The translations under genes and the position numbers were made by a program. Shown here piece by piece: positions 44,764 to 54,441 of a stretch of DNA of 64,000 nucleotides (positions are counted from its first letter, which is position 1; the number at the start of each line of letters is the position of its first letter). The stretch is from JAPOXR01 sp965199765 (GTDB taxonomy: Bacteria > Pseudomonadota > Alphaproteobacteria > Rhodobacterales > Rhodobacteraceae). Location of the stretch: contig CBDATC010000002.1 in assembly GCA_965199765.1 (NCBI GenBank), forward strand, positions 930,001-994,000, in the 5' to 3' direction. A model generated the notes under the pieces. The model had not been told where the DNA came from. It ran no database searches and saw only the letters and a program-made list of their open reading frames with translations.

Positions 44764-44895
44764 ATCCGTCCAAAATCCGCATAAGGGACACGATTTAACC
44801 TGAGAAACGCCAATGCAGGCCGAAAAACAACCGACGACTTAAATTGAAATTCAAATCAAACAATCAGGCGAAAAAAGAGGTGTACCCAACAATCA
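44764..44895 (+). mobile_element. IS5-type element right end
   Basis: Non-coding terminus after the transposase C-terminus. It pairs as an inverted copy with 32509-32725, sharing AAAATCCGCATAAGGGACAC and CAGGCCGAAAAA. The outer boundary is probably near GAGGTGTACCC (44878-44888). The 150 bases between here and the TRAP gene show nothing else. Confidence 0.55.
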
Positions 44896-45048
44896 ACCGC
44901 GCCGAAACGTCAACCTGAAGAATCAAATTCACACCTGGCGGCTATAACGAAAAGAGGATTTAAGAGGCATCCAAAACCGCAATACCGTCTGCATGCTGAC
45001 TTTTTCTTGAGGTTCCTCTCGCATTGATAAAATTGATGGATCTGCCTT

Positions 45049-46353
45049 TCATCCGAACATCGTACTGGGCAGAAATAAAGCGATTTGCGGAAATACCCCG
45101 ACACACACCACTGCGATCAGCATAGCGATCCAAAAGGGCAAAATGCCGGCAAAAATTCGATTCAGCGGAACATCTTGGGCAATTCCCTTTACTACAAACA
45201 CATTTATACCGACCGGTGGGGAAATCAATGCCATCTCAAGCACAATGACGATCAACACACCAAACCAGATCATGTCGATCCCAAGAGATTCAAGCACGGG
45301 CTGAACCAGAGGAATCGTCAAGACAAGAATAGCGAGTCCCTCCAAAAACGTTCCAAGAACAATGAATATGGCGAGGATTGCGATAACAATCTGCATACCG
45401 CTGTATCCCTGCGCCTCCACCCACAGCGCCGCGGTCTGAGCAATTCCCGTGAAACCAACGAATGTCTTGAAGACAAACGCGCCAAACAAAATCAAGAACA
45501 CAGTACCCGTGGACTGCAAGGTGGATGAAACACTCTCCACAATCGTCTGCCGATTGAGCTTGCGTCTGCCGATACAAACCAAGAGCGCAAGAAAAGCGCC
45601 GATTCCCGCCGCTTCCACCGCCGAAAACACACCAAGATATATGCCCCCGATTGTGATTAAGATGATACCAATTATCCAAGCTGCGCGACCAAGAGAGTGC
45701 AATCGCTGCGGCAGTGACAAAATCTCGCCCGCGCGAGGCGCCTTGTTCGGGCTCAGAGACACCACGATCCAGACTGTGAGCACAAACAGTGCAGTCAGCA
45801 AAACACCCGGCAATATACCCGCGATGAACAGTCGGCCAATGCTCTCTTCGGTAAGAATGGCGTAAATTACAAACCCTGCCGAAGGTGGAATCAAAATCCC
45901 CAATGTGCCACCCGCCGCGATGGATCCCGTGGCCAGAGAATCGTCATAGTGAAAACGCTTCATTTCGGGTAGAGAGACACGTCCCATTGTCAATGCGGCG
46001 GCAAGCGAAGATCCGGAAAGCGCAGAAAAACCTGCGCAGCCAACTATGGAAGCCGATGCAAGTCCCCCTTTGAGATGGCTAAGCCAACTGTGAGCCGCAT
46101 CATACAGATCGCGGCTCATTCCAGAAACACCGGCCAAGTTTCCCATCAGGATAAACAACGGCAGAATGGTAAGGGCGTAACTTGAGGACTCGCCGAATAT
46201 TTCGCCTGCCAAGACCGGAATAGCCGCCGCCGGTCTGATCAGGTAAATGCCACCAGCACCGACCAGCATCATTGCCAAGCCAACCGGCACACGAATGAAC
46301 AGCAGCACAAATAAGAGCGCAAAGCCCATTGCAGCGATTATACCGGTATCCAT
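45049..46353 (-). CDS. TRAP transporter large permease (DctM)
   Basis: 434-residue inner-membrane protein with about twelve helices, the ion-coupled channel of a TRAP transporter. Typical stretches are RVPVGLAMMLVGAGGIYLI at the N-terminus, GAGFSALSGSSLAAALTMG near 110 and GTLGILIPPSAGFVIYAILT near 150. It overlaps the small permease stop by one base. Divergent pca genes suggest an aromatic acid as substrate, by context only. Confidence 0.93.
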   Translation of the reverse strand: MDTGIIAAMGFALLFVLLFIRVPVGLAMMLVGAGGIYLIRPAAAIPVLAGEIFGESSSYALTILPLFILMGNLAGVSGMSRDLYDAAHSWLSHLKGGLASASIVGCAGFSALSGSSLAAALTMGRVSLPEMKRFHYDDSLATGSIAAGGTLGILIPPSAGFVIYAILTEESIGRLFIAGILPGVLLTALFVLTVWIVVSLSPNKAPRAGEILSLPQRLHSLGRAAWIIGIILITIGGIYLGVFSAVEAAGIGAFLALLVCIGRRKLNRQTIVESVSSTLQSTGTVFLILFGAFVFKTFVGFTGIAQTAALWVEAQGYSGMQIVIAILAIFIVLGTFLEGLAILVLTIPLVQPVLESLGIDMIWFGVLIVIVLEMALISPPVGINVFVVKGIAQDVPLNRIFAGILPFWIAMLIAVVCVGVFPQIALFLPSTMFG

Positions 46354-46925
46354 CAGGCGTCCGGCTCATATGGATCATGCCCGTTCCAATGCGCAATCCC
46401 GAGAAATAGCTGCAACAGGATCACCGCTGCATACACCGTCAGGCAAAGCGCCAGAACATAATAGAATGGGGTATGAACAATGGAGAGATTGTTGGTAGTC
46501 GCACCACAGGCTAAGCCGCATCCGCCTTTTAGAAACAGCGCATAAGCAGCCGTTGAGACTATAGCAAAGCTCAGCAACCGCGCTGCAACGTCGGTTATGC
46601 GCGTGAGAGATCGTCCACCGAAATAGCTGATGACGTTGACCGAAACGTGCGCGCCGCGCTGCGCTCCAAATGCAACCGATGACGCAACGACCACCGTGAG
46701 CGCCATGGTCGAAATATCCTCAATGCCGAAAATTGGATCATTCAGGACATAACGCCAATTGACTGCGACCAGTGTCACGCCCATGAGAGCGGCTAATGCA
46801 ATGCCACCGCCGAAAGCAACGATGGCGGCAAGATGTCGGAGGCCGCTGTCCGCAGCCTCCAGTCTCGCCGCTAGTTTCGATTGCAATAGTTCAAGAACCC
46901 TTGAACAATGTGAGCACTTCCTCAA
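46353..46925 (-). CDS. TRAP transporter small permease (DctQ)
   Basis: Up to 190 residues with four helices, the small membrane subunit. DPIFGIEDISTMALTVVVAS near residue 75 and the amphipathic stretch GAQRGAHVSVNVI are family features. The first ATG (46925) overlaps the binding-protein end by 35 bases; a TTG a few codons later is an alternative. The last codons overlap the large permease start. Confidence 0.88.
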   Translation of the reverse strand: MRKCSHCSRVLELLQSKLAARLEAADSGLRHLAAIVAFGGGIALAALMGVTLVAVNWRYVLNDPIFGIEDISTMALTVVVASSVAFGAQRGAHVSVNVISYFGGRSLTRITDVAARLLSFAIVSTAAYALFLKGGCGLACGATTNNLSIVHTPFYYVLALCLTVYAAVILLQLFLGIAHWNGHDPYEPDA

Positions 46926-47871
46926 CTGTCATGTCACCGGCCGGATTGCTGAACATCGCGTCGTGCACCTGTTGCATGGCTGCCCGAAAGCGATCTTTTT
47001 CTTCCTCGGAAAGTTCGATCAGTTCAATGCCCGCGTCTTCTGCAATTTTCAGGCCGCGTTTACCAGCATTGAGATAAGCTGCGCCACCACTCATCGACAA
47101 TTCAGCCATGGCGGCGGAATCAACCCAACCCCTTTCTTCATCCGAAAGTGAATAGTAAACATCATTGTTCATCAGCAAAGCGAATGCTGACCCGGAACCG
47201 GGGAACCAAGTCGTAATATAATTTGCAGGTTCGTGCAGTTTGAATGAACCGATCGCAGACGGGTCGATTGCAATTGCATCAACCACACCGTTTGTCAGAT
47301 TCTGGTGAATCACAGTGACCGGCTGAGCGACTGCACTTGCACCCAACGCTTGCACGAAAGGCACATTCTGCTTAGAACCCACCCGAATTTTCAGACCCGC
47401 GAGATCTTCCAGTGTGCGAACGGGCTTGTCACGAGTGATCAGCACGGGGGCTGAATTTGCCCATATGGCGAGTAATTTCGCATCGAATTCTTTTTCGAGC
47501 GTCGGCCTCGCGTCCACCAGTGCATCAGTGCAGGATACAGCGTCGTCGCAAACCCCTGGATAAGCGATCAGGTTGGTTTGTGGAAAAAGGTCCGCAGTGT
47601 AGCCCGGTATTGTGAACACAATGTCTGCAACACCGTCCAATAAAATTGAATACTGCTTTGGAGGAATCGAATTCAGCGCTCCGCCAGGAAATTGTTTTAT
47701 TGTCAGTGCTCCACCGGAAACTTCTGCAAGTTTTTCCGCAAACGGTTTGAAGACCGCTGCGTTCATCGGATGCTTTGGCCCCATAAAGTAAGCCAATGAC
47801 AATTCGCGCGCCGATGCCGGACCAAAAACCGCCAATGTTACTGTACATGCGACGGCCAAGAACATTCTCAT
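46891..47871 (-). CDS. TRAP transporter substrate-binding protein (DctP)
   Basis: 326 residues from the ATG at 47871, which has GGGGAGA about 8 bases upstream. The signal peptide is MRMFLAVACTVTLAVFGPAS and the mature part begins ELSLAYFMGPKHPMNAAVF. The ligand-carboxylate Arg is expected in the LAGLKIRVGSKQNVPFV stretch at about residue 145. It is first in the dctPQM operon, facing away from the pca operon. Confidence 0.9.
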   Translation of the reverse strand: MRMFLAVACTVTLAVFGPASARELSLAYFMGPKHPMNAAVFKPFAEKLAEVSGGALTIKQFPGGALNSIPPKQYSILLDGVADIVFTIPGYTADLFPQTNLIAYPGVCDDAVSCTDALVDARPTLEKEFDAKLLAIWANSAPVLITRDKPVRTLEDLAGLKIRVGSKQNVPFVQALGASAVAQPVTVIHQNLTNGVVDAIAIDPSAIGSFKLHEPANYITTWFPGSGSAFALLMNNDVYYSLSDEERGWVDSAAMAELSMSGGAAYLNAGKRGLKIAEDAGIELIELSEEEKDRFRAAMQQVHDAMFSNPAGDMTVEEVLTLFKGS

Positions 47872-48744
47872 AATTTTTCTCCCCATTTGCAAATCAACAT
47901 CTGTCAGCCCGTTGAAACGGAAATAGAATGATGCTCATAGCATTGAATCGTAACTTCATGGTTCAAGATCCACACTAATTCCTGACCACTTGATTCCCCG
48001 GAGTGATCCTTGGCTGCTTAGAACGGCTGGGTCGTAGGCATTCGGATAGGTGTAGTCGGCTGCCGTCTTGCGCACGATTGCAACGGTTCGGTCACAGTCT
48101 GCAAAACTAATCGACGGGCAAAGCCCAAATCTTGATTCATATTCCAAGTTCACGGACTCATCTTCTGCATCAAACGCTATGGCCGCCAGCACATGCATAA
48201 ATTGAACTGATTCAACGATATCAAGACCGGCTCAAAAATCAACGAAAAAGTGGTGCCGCCCATTTGTCCGTCCAGATTGGGTTGTTTGTCGGGAACTTCA
48301 TCGAATTCGCACGCCTCAACCGCCGTTCCGTGCGCCTGTTCCACCGCCTCCGCGACGATGTCCCGCTGCGGCGGCGTTCAGAGGTTCCTTTTCAGAATCT
48401 TGCACAAACTTTCTTCTTTATTTGTGTTCACGGAAGAATCGCCTCGAAAGGAATTCAGTATCTTTGGCATCGTCAAACAAGCGAGTTGGAAACTAACGCG
48501 GTAGCTCGACCCGCGCTGAATGTGATTTAAAAGCCCTGGCAGAGAATGCGGCATCGGCTGCTCGCAGGGAGCGGTATATGCTCAGGAGCTATGGCAGCCA
48601 CTTAGCCCGCATGCTCGGCAAAGCGCACAGGATTGCTCAAAATATATACAGCCTAACTCGCTCCGCGGTTGAATATTGGTCCAATACGGTTGAAATCTCG
48701 GTTTTGGTGGCGGAAAAGCATGCACAAAAAACCTGGAGAAGCTC
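47872..48744. other. 870-base divergent spacer between TRAP and pca operons
   Basis: Holds the two divergent promoters and possibly a decayed regulator. A minus-strand frame at 47956-48198 (80 residues, LEYESRFGLCPSISFADCDR) and a plus-strand frame at 48264-48530 (IGLFVGNFIEFARLNRRSVR) match nothing I can name. No intact PcaR/PcaQ-type regulator gene is present. The rest shows no hairpin or RNA gene. Confidence 0.4.
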
Positions 48745-49149
48745 GTGACTCAGTCTAGTGCTGACAACTCATACCAAAAAGGCATGGCCGTGCGACGCAC
48801 GGTGCTTGGAGAAGCACATGTTGACCATGCCGCGGCATCAACAACAGAATTTGACACTGCGTTCCAGTCATTCATAACTGAAGGAGCATGGGGAAGTGTC
48901 TGGTCGCGTCCTGGATTGACGCACAGAGAGAGATCAATGATAACCATCGCTCTTCTCGCTGCTCTCGGACATGACGAAGAGGTCGCCATGCATGTGCGAG
49001 CTACAGTCAACACCGGCGCAACCGAAGAGGACATCAAAGAGACACTGCTGCATGTGGCGGTATATGCCGGAGTACCGGCCGCTAATCGGGCATTCCGCAT
49101 TGCGAAAGAAAATTTGCCGGTTGAGGACAAAACCAATGACAACTCCTGA
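48745..49149 (+). CDS. pcaC: 4-carboxymuconolactone decarboxylase
   Basis: 134 residues, starting at a GTG with GGAGAAG upstream. Decarboxylates 4-carboxymuconolactone to 3-oxoadipate enol-lactone in protocatechuate ortho-cleavage. Family stretches: KGMAVRRTVLGEAHVDHA at about residues 10-27 and the CMD core HDEEVAMHVRATVNTGATEE near 75. It opens the pca operon and overlaps pcaH by 14 bases. Confidence 0.93.
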   Translation: MTQSSADNSYQKGMAVRRTVLGEAHVDHAAASTTEFDTAFQSFITEGAWGSVWSRPGLTHRERSMITIALLAALGHDEEVAMHVRATVNTGATEEDIKETLLHVAVYAGVPAANRAFRIAKENLPVEDKTNDNS

Positions 49150-49855
49150 AGCCAGTGAGCACACCTACCGTCCCAGAGATCTGGACTGGCACCCCGCTCC
49201 TTTCACACCTGCATACAAAAGTTCCATTCATCGTTCGCCAAAGCAGCGCCGGATTGCGCTTGCCAACACACCCGCAGAGATCTGTGGACCGGTTTTTGGA
49301 CACGATCTCCTTGGGCCGGACGACCACGATCTTCTGGTGAATTACGCTCAACCTGGCCAGTCCGCCATCGGCGAACGCATCATGGTGCATGGAAAGGTTT
49401 TCGACGAAGGCGGTCGAGGAGTCGCAGGCGCGCTCTTAGAGTTCTGGCAAGCAAACGCCGGAGGACGTTATCGGCATGTCGGCGACCAATACACCGCGCC
49501 TTTGGATCCCAACTTCGGCGGCTGCGGAAGAACGATCACCGGAGAAGACGGCAGTTACATGCTTCGCACCGTCAAGCCCGGTCCCTACCCTTGGATGAAC
49601 GGTCCGAATGATTGGCGGCCCGCGCATATTCACTTTTCGATTTTTGGTTTAGGATTCGCCCAGCGTCTGATCACACAAATGTATTTTGAAGGCGACCCAA
49701 TGATTCCTCTCTGCCCAATAGTCGGAACCATTCCCGACCCAATGGGAGTAAAATTGCTGACCGCACAATACGATCATCACAACACTTTGCCGATGGATCT
49801 AAGGGCGTATCGATTCAACATCACACTGCGCGGCAGGCACTCAACACCGTTCTAA
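49136..49855 (+). CDS. pcaH: Protocatechuate 3,4-dioxygenase beta subunit
   Basis: 239 residues from the ATG at 49136; the open frame runs back to 48971, but the family start is here. Non-haem Fe(III) intradiol dioxygenase subunit that holds the iron. The ligand Tyr is expected in KPGPYPWMNGPNDWRPAHIH, where the last two His are also ligands; a second Tyr lies in GGRYRHVGDQY. LLEFWQANAGGRY is typical. It overlaps pcaC. Confidence 0.94.
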   Translation: MTTPEASEHTYRPRDLDWHPAPFTPAYKSSIHRSPKQRRIALANTPAEICGPVFGHDLLGPDDHDLLVNYAQPGQSAIGERIMVHGKVFDEGGRGVAGALLEFWQANAGGRYRHVGDQYTAPLDPNFGGCGRTITGEDGSYMLRTVKPGPYPWMNGPNDWRPAHIHFSIFGLGFAQRLITQMYFEGDPMIPLCPIVGTIPDPMGVKLLTAQYDHHNTLPMDLRAYRFNITLRGRHSTPF

Positions 49856-49875
49856 AACAAACCAATGGGCAATTG

Positions 49876-50484
49876 ATGGCTGAACAAAGCAAAGAATCCG
49901 TATCACAGACCGCAGGTCCCTATGTGCATATCGGCTGCGTGCCAACATTCGCGGGACTAAAGGGCATGTATGGCGGCACGGATCTGGGCGCGAATATGGT
50001 TAACGAGCAAACCTTGGGCGAGCGAATTACAATCGTCGGATTGGTGATCGACGGCCGCGGCGAAGCCGTGAAAGACGCTTTGATTGAAATCTGGCAGGCG
50101 GATCATGCCGGCATATTCAACAGCCCGCAGGAACAACGCGGCGCATCCGATCCTAACTTTTTAGGCTGGGGGCGCCAACCGACAAACCGGGATTCCGGGC
50201 AATTCAAGTTTGAAACCATTCGACCGGGAATCGTGCCATACGCAGATGGCCGTCTGCAGGCTCCATGCATCAACTTTTGGATTGTGGCGCGGGGCATCAA
50301 TCTCGGTCTGCATACAAGAATGTATTTTCCGGAGGAAGCCGAAGCCAACGCGACCGATCCTGTATTGCAGATGGTCCAACCTGAAAGCCGTGTCACATCA
50401 TTGATCGCACAGAAGAACAATTTCGGCTACCGATTTAATATCCGCCTGCAGGGAGACCAAGAAACGGTCTTCTTCGACATTTAG
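49876..50484 (+). CDS. pcaG: Protocatechuate 3,4-dioxygenase alpha subunit
   Basis: 202 residues from the ATG at 49876 (a TTG lies just before). The iron-free partner of PcaH, with SQTAGPYVHIGC at the start, IEIWQADHAGIF near residue 75 and GRLQAPCINFWIVARG near 135. The His usual in the last block (HINV) is Cys here. The gene is 20 bases after pcaH and forms the heterodimer unit of the enzyme. Confidence 0.93.
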   Translation: MAEQSKESVSQTAGPYVHIGCVPTFAGLKGMYGGTDLGANMVNEQTLGERITIVGLVIDGRGEAVKDALIEIWQADHAGIFNSPQEQRGASDPNFLGWGRQPTNRDSGQFKFETIRPGIVPYADGRLQAPCINFWIVARGINLGLHTRMYFPEEAEANATDPVLQMVQPESRVTSLIAQKNNFGYRFNIRLQGDQETVFFDI

Positions 50485-50492
50485 GTCGGCGA

Positions 50493-51353
50493 ATGGCTGA
50501 GTTCCTGCCCCTTAAAGACGCGATCGCTGCAAATGTGCTGCCGGGCAGCTTCGCTGCATTCGAAGGCTTTACTCAACTGATTCCTCACGCTGCCGCGCAC
50601 GAAGTCATTCGCGCAAAAATCGGTAATCTCCGACTGGTGCGCATGACGCCCGATATCATTTACGATCAACTCATCGGCATGGGTCTGGTTGATGAAATTC
50701 AATTTTCCTACGCGGGAAATCCGGGGGTTGGATCGCTGCGCCGCTTACGAGATGCGGTCGAGAATCAATGGCCCAAACCGCTATCCTTGGAAGAGCATTC
50801 GCACGCCGCCATGGCTAGCGCCTACGAAGCCGGAGCAGCGGGTTTGCCATGTGCGGTATTCCGGGGTTACCTTGGGGCTGGGTTGGCCGCGGTCAATTCG
50901 AATATCAGGACTGTGACTTGCCCGTTCACCAACGAAAAGCTGGCAGCTGTGCCCGCAATCCGTCCGGACGTTTCGATAATCCATGCTCAGAAAGCCGATC
51001 AGAAGGGCAATATACTGATCGAGGGCATAATCGGGGTTCAGAAAGAAGCGGTGCTGGCCGCCAAACGCTCAATCGTAACCGTCGAAGAAGTCGTCGATGA
51101 ATTGAATGCCCATCCCAATGCCTGCGTTTTGCCAAGCTGGACTGTAACTGCGATTTCAGTCGTTCCCGGCGGTGCCCACCCATCCTATGCGCATGGCTAC
51201 TATCGGCGGGACAACAAATCCTATGTGAATTGGGACAAAATTTCGATTGATCGGCAAAAATTTCTGGCGTGGATGAATGAGAATGTATTGTCCGAAACCG
51301 AAGCGGTTTTTGCGGAACGGATCAAACATTTGAAACACCAGAACTCCTCATGA
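50493..51353 (+). CDS. pcaI: 3-oxoadipate CoA-transferase subunit A (long type)
   Basis: 286 residues, longer than classic PcaI and like CatI/IpdA-type alpha subunits. The N-terminus carries LKDAIAANVLPGSFAAFEGF; later stretches include VRMTPDIIYDQLIGMG, FSYAGNPGVGSLRRL and VSIIHAQKADQKGNI. It transfers CoA from succinyl-CoA to 3-oxoadipate together with the next protein. Its stop overlaps the pcaJ start (ATGA). Confidence 0.9.
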   Translation: MAEFLPLKDAIAANVLPGSFAAFEGFTQLIPHAAAHEVIRAKIGNLRLVRMTPDIIYDQLIGMGLVDEIQFSYAGNPGVGSLRRLRDAVENQWPKPLSLEEHSHAAMASAYEAGAAGLPCAVFRGYLGAGLAAVNSNIRTVTCPFTNEKLAAVPAIRPDVSIIHAQKADQKGNILIEGIIGVQKEAVLAAKRSIVTVEEVVDELNAHPNACVLPSWTVTAISVVPGGAHPSYAHGYYRRDNKSYVNWDKISIDRQKFLAWMNENVLSETEAVFAERIKHLKHQNSS

Positions 51354-52123
51354 CTGAATTTACGCCAAACGAAATCATGATCATCGCCGCAGCGCGGGAA
51401 CTCAGAAATGATGATGTCTGCTTTGTTGGAATCGGTGCGCCATCTGCGGCATCCAATCTCGCCCGCCTGACTCATGCGCCGGATATCACCTTAATCTACG
51501 AATCTGGCACAATCGGCACAAAACCCGATGTTCTTCCGCTTTCCATCGGCGACGGCGAACTTTGCGAAACAGCATTGACAACTGTGGCGGTGCCGGAAAT
51601 GTTCCGGTATTGGCTGCAGGGCGGCAAAATGACGGTTGGATTTTTGAGCGCCGCGCAGATCGACCGCTACGCCAATATTAACACGACGGTTATTGGATCC
51701 TACGCAAATCCCAAGGTCCGTCTTCCAGGCGGGGGCGGCGCGCCAGAAATCGCTTCACACTGCCAAAAGATCTTCATCATTATGAAACAATCGCAGCGAG
51801 GGTTCGTCGAGCAAATTGATTTTATGACATCGTTCGGATTTGGACAGGGTGGCGACGACCGAATAAACCACGGCATTCACACAGCTGGTCCAACCGTAAT
51901 TGTCACCGACTTTGCAGTGTGGCGCCCGCATCCCGCAACCAAAGAATTCCAGGTTTCGGAAATGCATCCGGGCGTTACCCGCGAAGCCTTGCAGGAATCA
52001 ATCGGCTGGACTGCAAACTTTAGAGAAACCGTGCAAATCACCAAACCGCCAACGGAACTAGAGCTGGCTACGCTTCGCGATATCATGTCTAGAACTGAAA
52101 TCGCTCAAGCAGTTCAGACATAG
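51350..52123 (+). CDS. pcaJ: 3-oxoadipate CoA-transferase subunit B
   Basis: 257 residues. The catalytic Glu is expected in LIYESGTIGTKP at about residue 47, which forms the glutamyl-CoA intermediate. Other family stretches: FLSAAQIDRYANINTTVIGS and RLPGGGGAPEIASHCQK near 125. Works as a heterodimer with the preceding subunit. Confidence 0.92.
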   Translation: MTEFTPNEIMIIAAARELRNDDVCFVGIGAPSAASNLARLTHAPDITLIYESGTIGTKPDVLPLSIGDGELCETALTTVAVPEMFRYWLQGGKMTVGFLSAAQIDRYANINTTVIGSYANPKVRLPGGGGAPEIASHCQKIFIIMKQSQRGFVEQIDFMTSFGFGQGGDDRINHGIHTAGPTVIVTDFAVWRPHPATKEFQVSEMHPGVTREALQESIGWTANFRETVQITKPPTELELATLRDIMSRTEIAQAVQT

Positions 52124-52132
52124 GATAACCTT

Positions 52133-53335
52133 ATGCAACCAGTATTTATCTGCGACTATGCGCGTACTGCCATTGGACGGTATGGAGGAGCCCTGGCGCC
52201 TGTTCGGCCGGATGATCTTGCCGCAAAGGTGCTTGCGAGTCTGTCTGATCGGAATCCCGAAATTGAGCGACACGAAATTGATGAAGTGTGTTTGGGGTGC
52301 GCGAACCAAGCAGGCGAAGATAATCGAAATGTGGCTCGCATGGCGGTTTTAATCGCCGGTTACGCAACAACTGTGCCGGCCGTTACGCTGAACCGACTCT
52401 GCGGGTCGGGCATGGATGCGATTGCCTATGCCGCCAGAAAGATCCGCTGTGGCGAAGCCGATATTGCGGTCGGCGGCGGCGTAGAGAGCATGTCCAGAGC
52501 GCCGTTTGTGATGCCCAAATCGGAAACAGCATTCACTCGGAGCAATTCGGTGTATGACACGACCATCGGTTGGCGCTTTGTCAACCCCCGCATCAAGACC
52601 GCATATGGTGTCGATTCGATGCCGGAAACCGCTGAAAACCTAGCGGAGGAATTCAGCATTTCAAGAACTGACCAAGACAAGTTTGCTTTGAAGTCGCAGA
52701 AAAAAGCGGCGCGTGCACAATCCGACGGCACATTGGACGAAGAGATCATCGCCGTCGAAGTTCCTCAAAGGAAGGGCGGCCCGATCACCGTGGACAAAGA
52801 TGAGCATCTCAAACAGACTTCAATGGAGGCTTTAGCTAAACTGCCGACACCATTCCGAAGAGGCGGCACAGTGACTGCGGGGAATTCTTCCGGTGTCAAT
52901 GACGGAGCCGCCGCTGTTCTGCTTCTGTCTGAAAGAGCGCTGTCGCGAACAGGACTGCAGCCCTTGGCGCAGATTCAAGGATGCGCAACAGCCGGCTGCG
53001 AACCTAGAATTATGGGTATTGGACCTGTGCCAGCGGTGAAAAAGCTATGCAAACTGCGCGGGTTTTCGGTGCAAGACTTTGGCGTTATCGAACTGAATGA
53101 GGCATTCGCCGGCCAGAGTTTGGCAGTGCTCAGATCGCTGTCTATCGATGATGCCGACTCACGTGTGAATCGCAATGGAGGCGCTATTGCCCTCGGCCAT
53201 CCGCTGGGCATGTCAGGTGCCCGAATCGTTGGAACCGCAGCACTGGAAATGCGGCGAACCGGCGCTCAAGCTGCGCTGGCGACGATGTGCATTGGCGTAG
53301 GCCAAGGTATCGCGATGGCAATCACAGCGCCGTGA
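52133..53335 (+). CDS. pcaF: 3-oxoadipyl-CoA thiolase
   Basis: 400-residue thiolase splitting 3-oxoadipyl-CoA into succinyl-CoA and acetyl-CoA. The active-site Cys is in LNRLCGSGMDAI at about residue 90, the His in GGAIALGHPLGMSGARI near 350 and the second Cys in ATMCIGVGQGIAM near 385. It starts with FICDYARTAIGRYGGALA, typical of PcaF/PaaJ. Located between pcaJ and pcaB. Confidence 0.95.
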   Translation: MQPVFICDYARTAIGRYGGALAPVRPDDLAAKVLASLSDRNPEIERHEIDEVCLGCANQAGEDNRNVARMAVLIAGYATTVPAVTLNRLCGSGMDAIAYAARKIRCGEADIAVGGGVESMSRAPFVMPKSETAFTRSNSVYDTTIGWRFVNPRIKTAYGVDSMPETAENLAEEFSISRTDQDKFALKSQKKAARAQSDGTLDEEIIAVEVPQRKGGPITVDKDEHLKQTSMEALAKLPTPFRRGGTVTAGNSSGVNDGAAAVLLLSERALSRTGLQPLAQIQGCATAGCEPRIMGIGPVPAVKKLCKLRGFSVQDFGVIELNEAFAGQSLAVLRSLSIDDADSRVNRNGGAIALGHPLGMSGARIVGTAALEMRRTGAQAALATMCIGVGQGIAMAITAP

Positions 53336-53336
53336 C

Positions 53337-54386
53337 ATGTTCGTTTATCCTGTTTCAGAATCCTGTCTTTCAGATCTGCTGAGCAACAGCAGAATCGCTT
53401 CTCAGTTCTCCAATCACCGCATGCTTGAGCGGTTCTTGATCTACGAAAAGGCATTAGTGCAGTCACAAGCCGATGCGGGCTTAGTCTCCTGTGAAGCTAA
53501 AAACGCCATACTCTCCGCGCTGGCTGAATTTGAGCCCGATACAGCCCAGCTGACCGCTGGTTCAACCAGAGATGGAATGGCTGTGCCTGACTTTGTCTGC
53601 CAAGTCAAAGCACAGCTTGATGACCGTTACAAAGGCAGTTTTCACCTTGGTTCGACAAGCCAGGATTTGATCGACTCCGCTTTGGCGATGGCTCTGGCTG
53701 AAATTAATTCTGAATGGCAGACGAGCTTTGAAGAGTTATTGGCGGAATTGGGACAGCTTGATGCTGAATTCGGTGGGATAAGAACCATAGCGCGAACTCG
53801 AATGCAGGATGCGCTGCCAATCACCTTGTCCTTGAGAGTGCAGACTTGGGTTCAACCCTTGATTGAATTGAGGGACCAGCTCGAAATCATCAGGCCGAAT
53901 GTTGAAGTTATTCAGTTTGGAGGACCGGTTGGTGATCGACGGTCATTCGGCGAAAAAGCTGATGCTGTTTCAAGAGGTTTGGCAGCACGGCTGCATCTCC
54001 GTGATCCCGGTCGAGCCTGGCACAATCAGCGCGCAAATCTTGCAACCTACGCTGCATGGTTAACATCGGCCACTGGTGTTTTGGGCAAAATCGGAACTGA
54101 TTGCGCTCTAATGGCGCAGATGGGTGAGGTCTGGTTCAGCGAGGCGGGAAACTCTTCGGCGATGCCGCACAAAAGCAATCCTGTGGCAGCTGAAATACTG
54201 ATAACCTTAGCGCGATTCAATGCCACGCTGGCAGCCGGCATGCATGGCGCGGTTATCCACGAACAAGAGCGTTCAGGATCGTCTTGGACACTGGAATGGA
54301 TGCTGCTTCCACAGATGTGTGTTGCGACCGGCGCATCGACAAATGCCGCCCGCAAAATGCTCCAATCCATGCAGTTCACCGTTTGA
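53337..54386 (+). CDS. pcaB: 3-carboxy-cis,cis-muconate cycloisomerase
   Basis: 349 residues, fumarase/aspartase superfamily. RFLIYEKALVQSQADAG near the start, GSTSQDLIDSALAM (about residue 103) and the signature GNSSAMPHKSNPVAAEI (about 269) with the catalytic region are visible. Length fits the short PcaB form of many alphaproteobacteria. It follows pcaF by one base. This reaction comes before PcaC. Confidence 0.93.
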   Translation: MFVYPVSESCLSDLLSNSRIASQFSNHRMLERFLIYEKALVQSQADAGLVSCEAKNAILSALAEFEPDTAQLTAGSTRDGMAVPDFVCQVKAQLDDRYKGSFHLGSTSQDLIDSALAMALAEINSEWQTSFEELLAELGQLDAEFGGIRTIARTRMQDALPITLSLRVQTWVQPLIELRDQLEIIRPNVEVIQFGGPVGDRRSFGEKADAVSRGLAARLHLRDPGRAWHNQRANLATYAAWLTSATGVLGKIGTDCALMAQMGEVWFSEAGNSSAMPHKSNPVAAEILITLARFNATLAAGMHGAVIHEQERSGSSWTLEWMLLPQMCVATGASTNAARKMLQSMQFTV

Positions 54387-54441
54387 AATCAAAGCTGAGC
54401 ACCTGTGCACCGAAACAGACTCCAAGCAAGGAAAGGTTTGC

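Noticed and set aside
47956..48198. 80-residue minus-strand frame between TRAP and pca operons
   Set aside because: No recognisable family, no good ribosome-binding site and no conserved context; mentioned only as part of the spacer.
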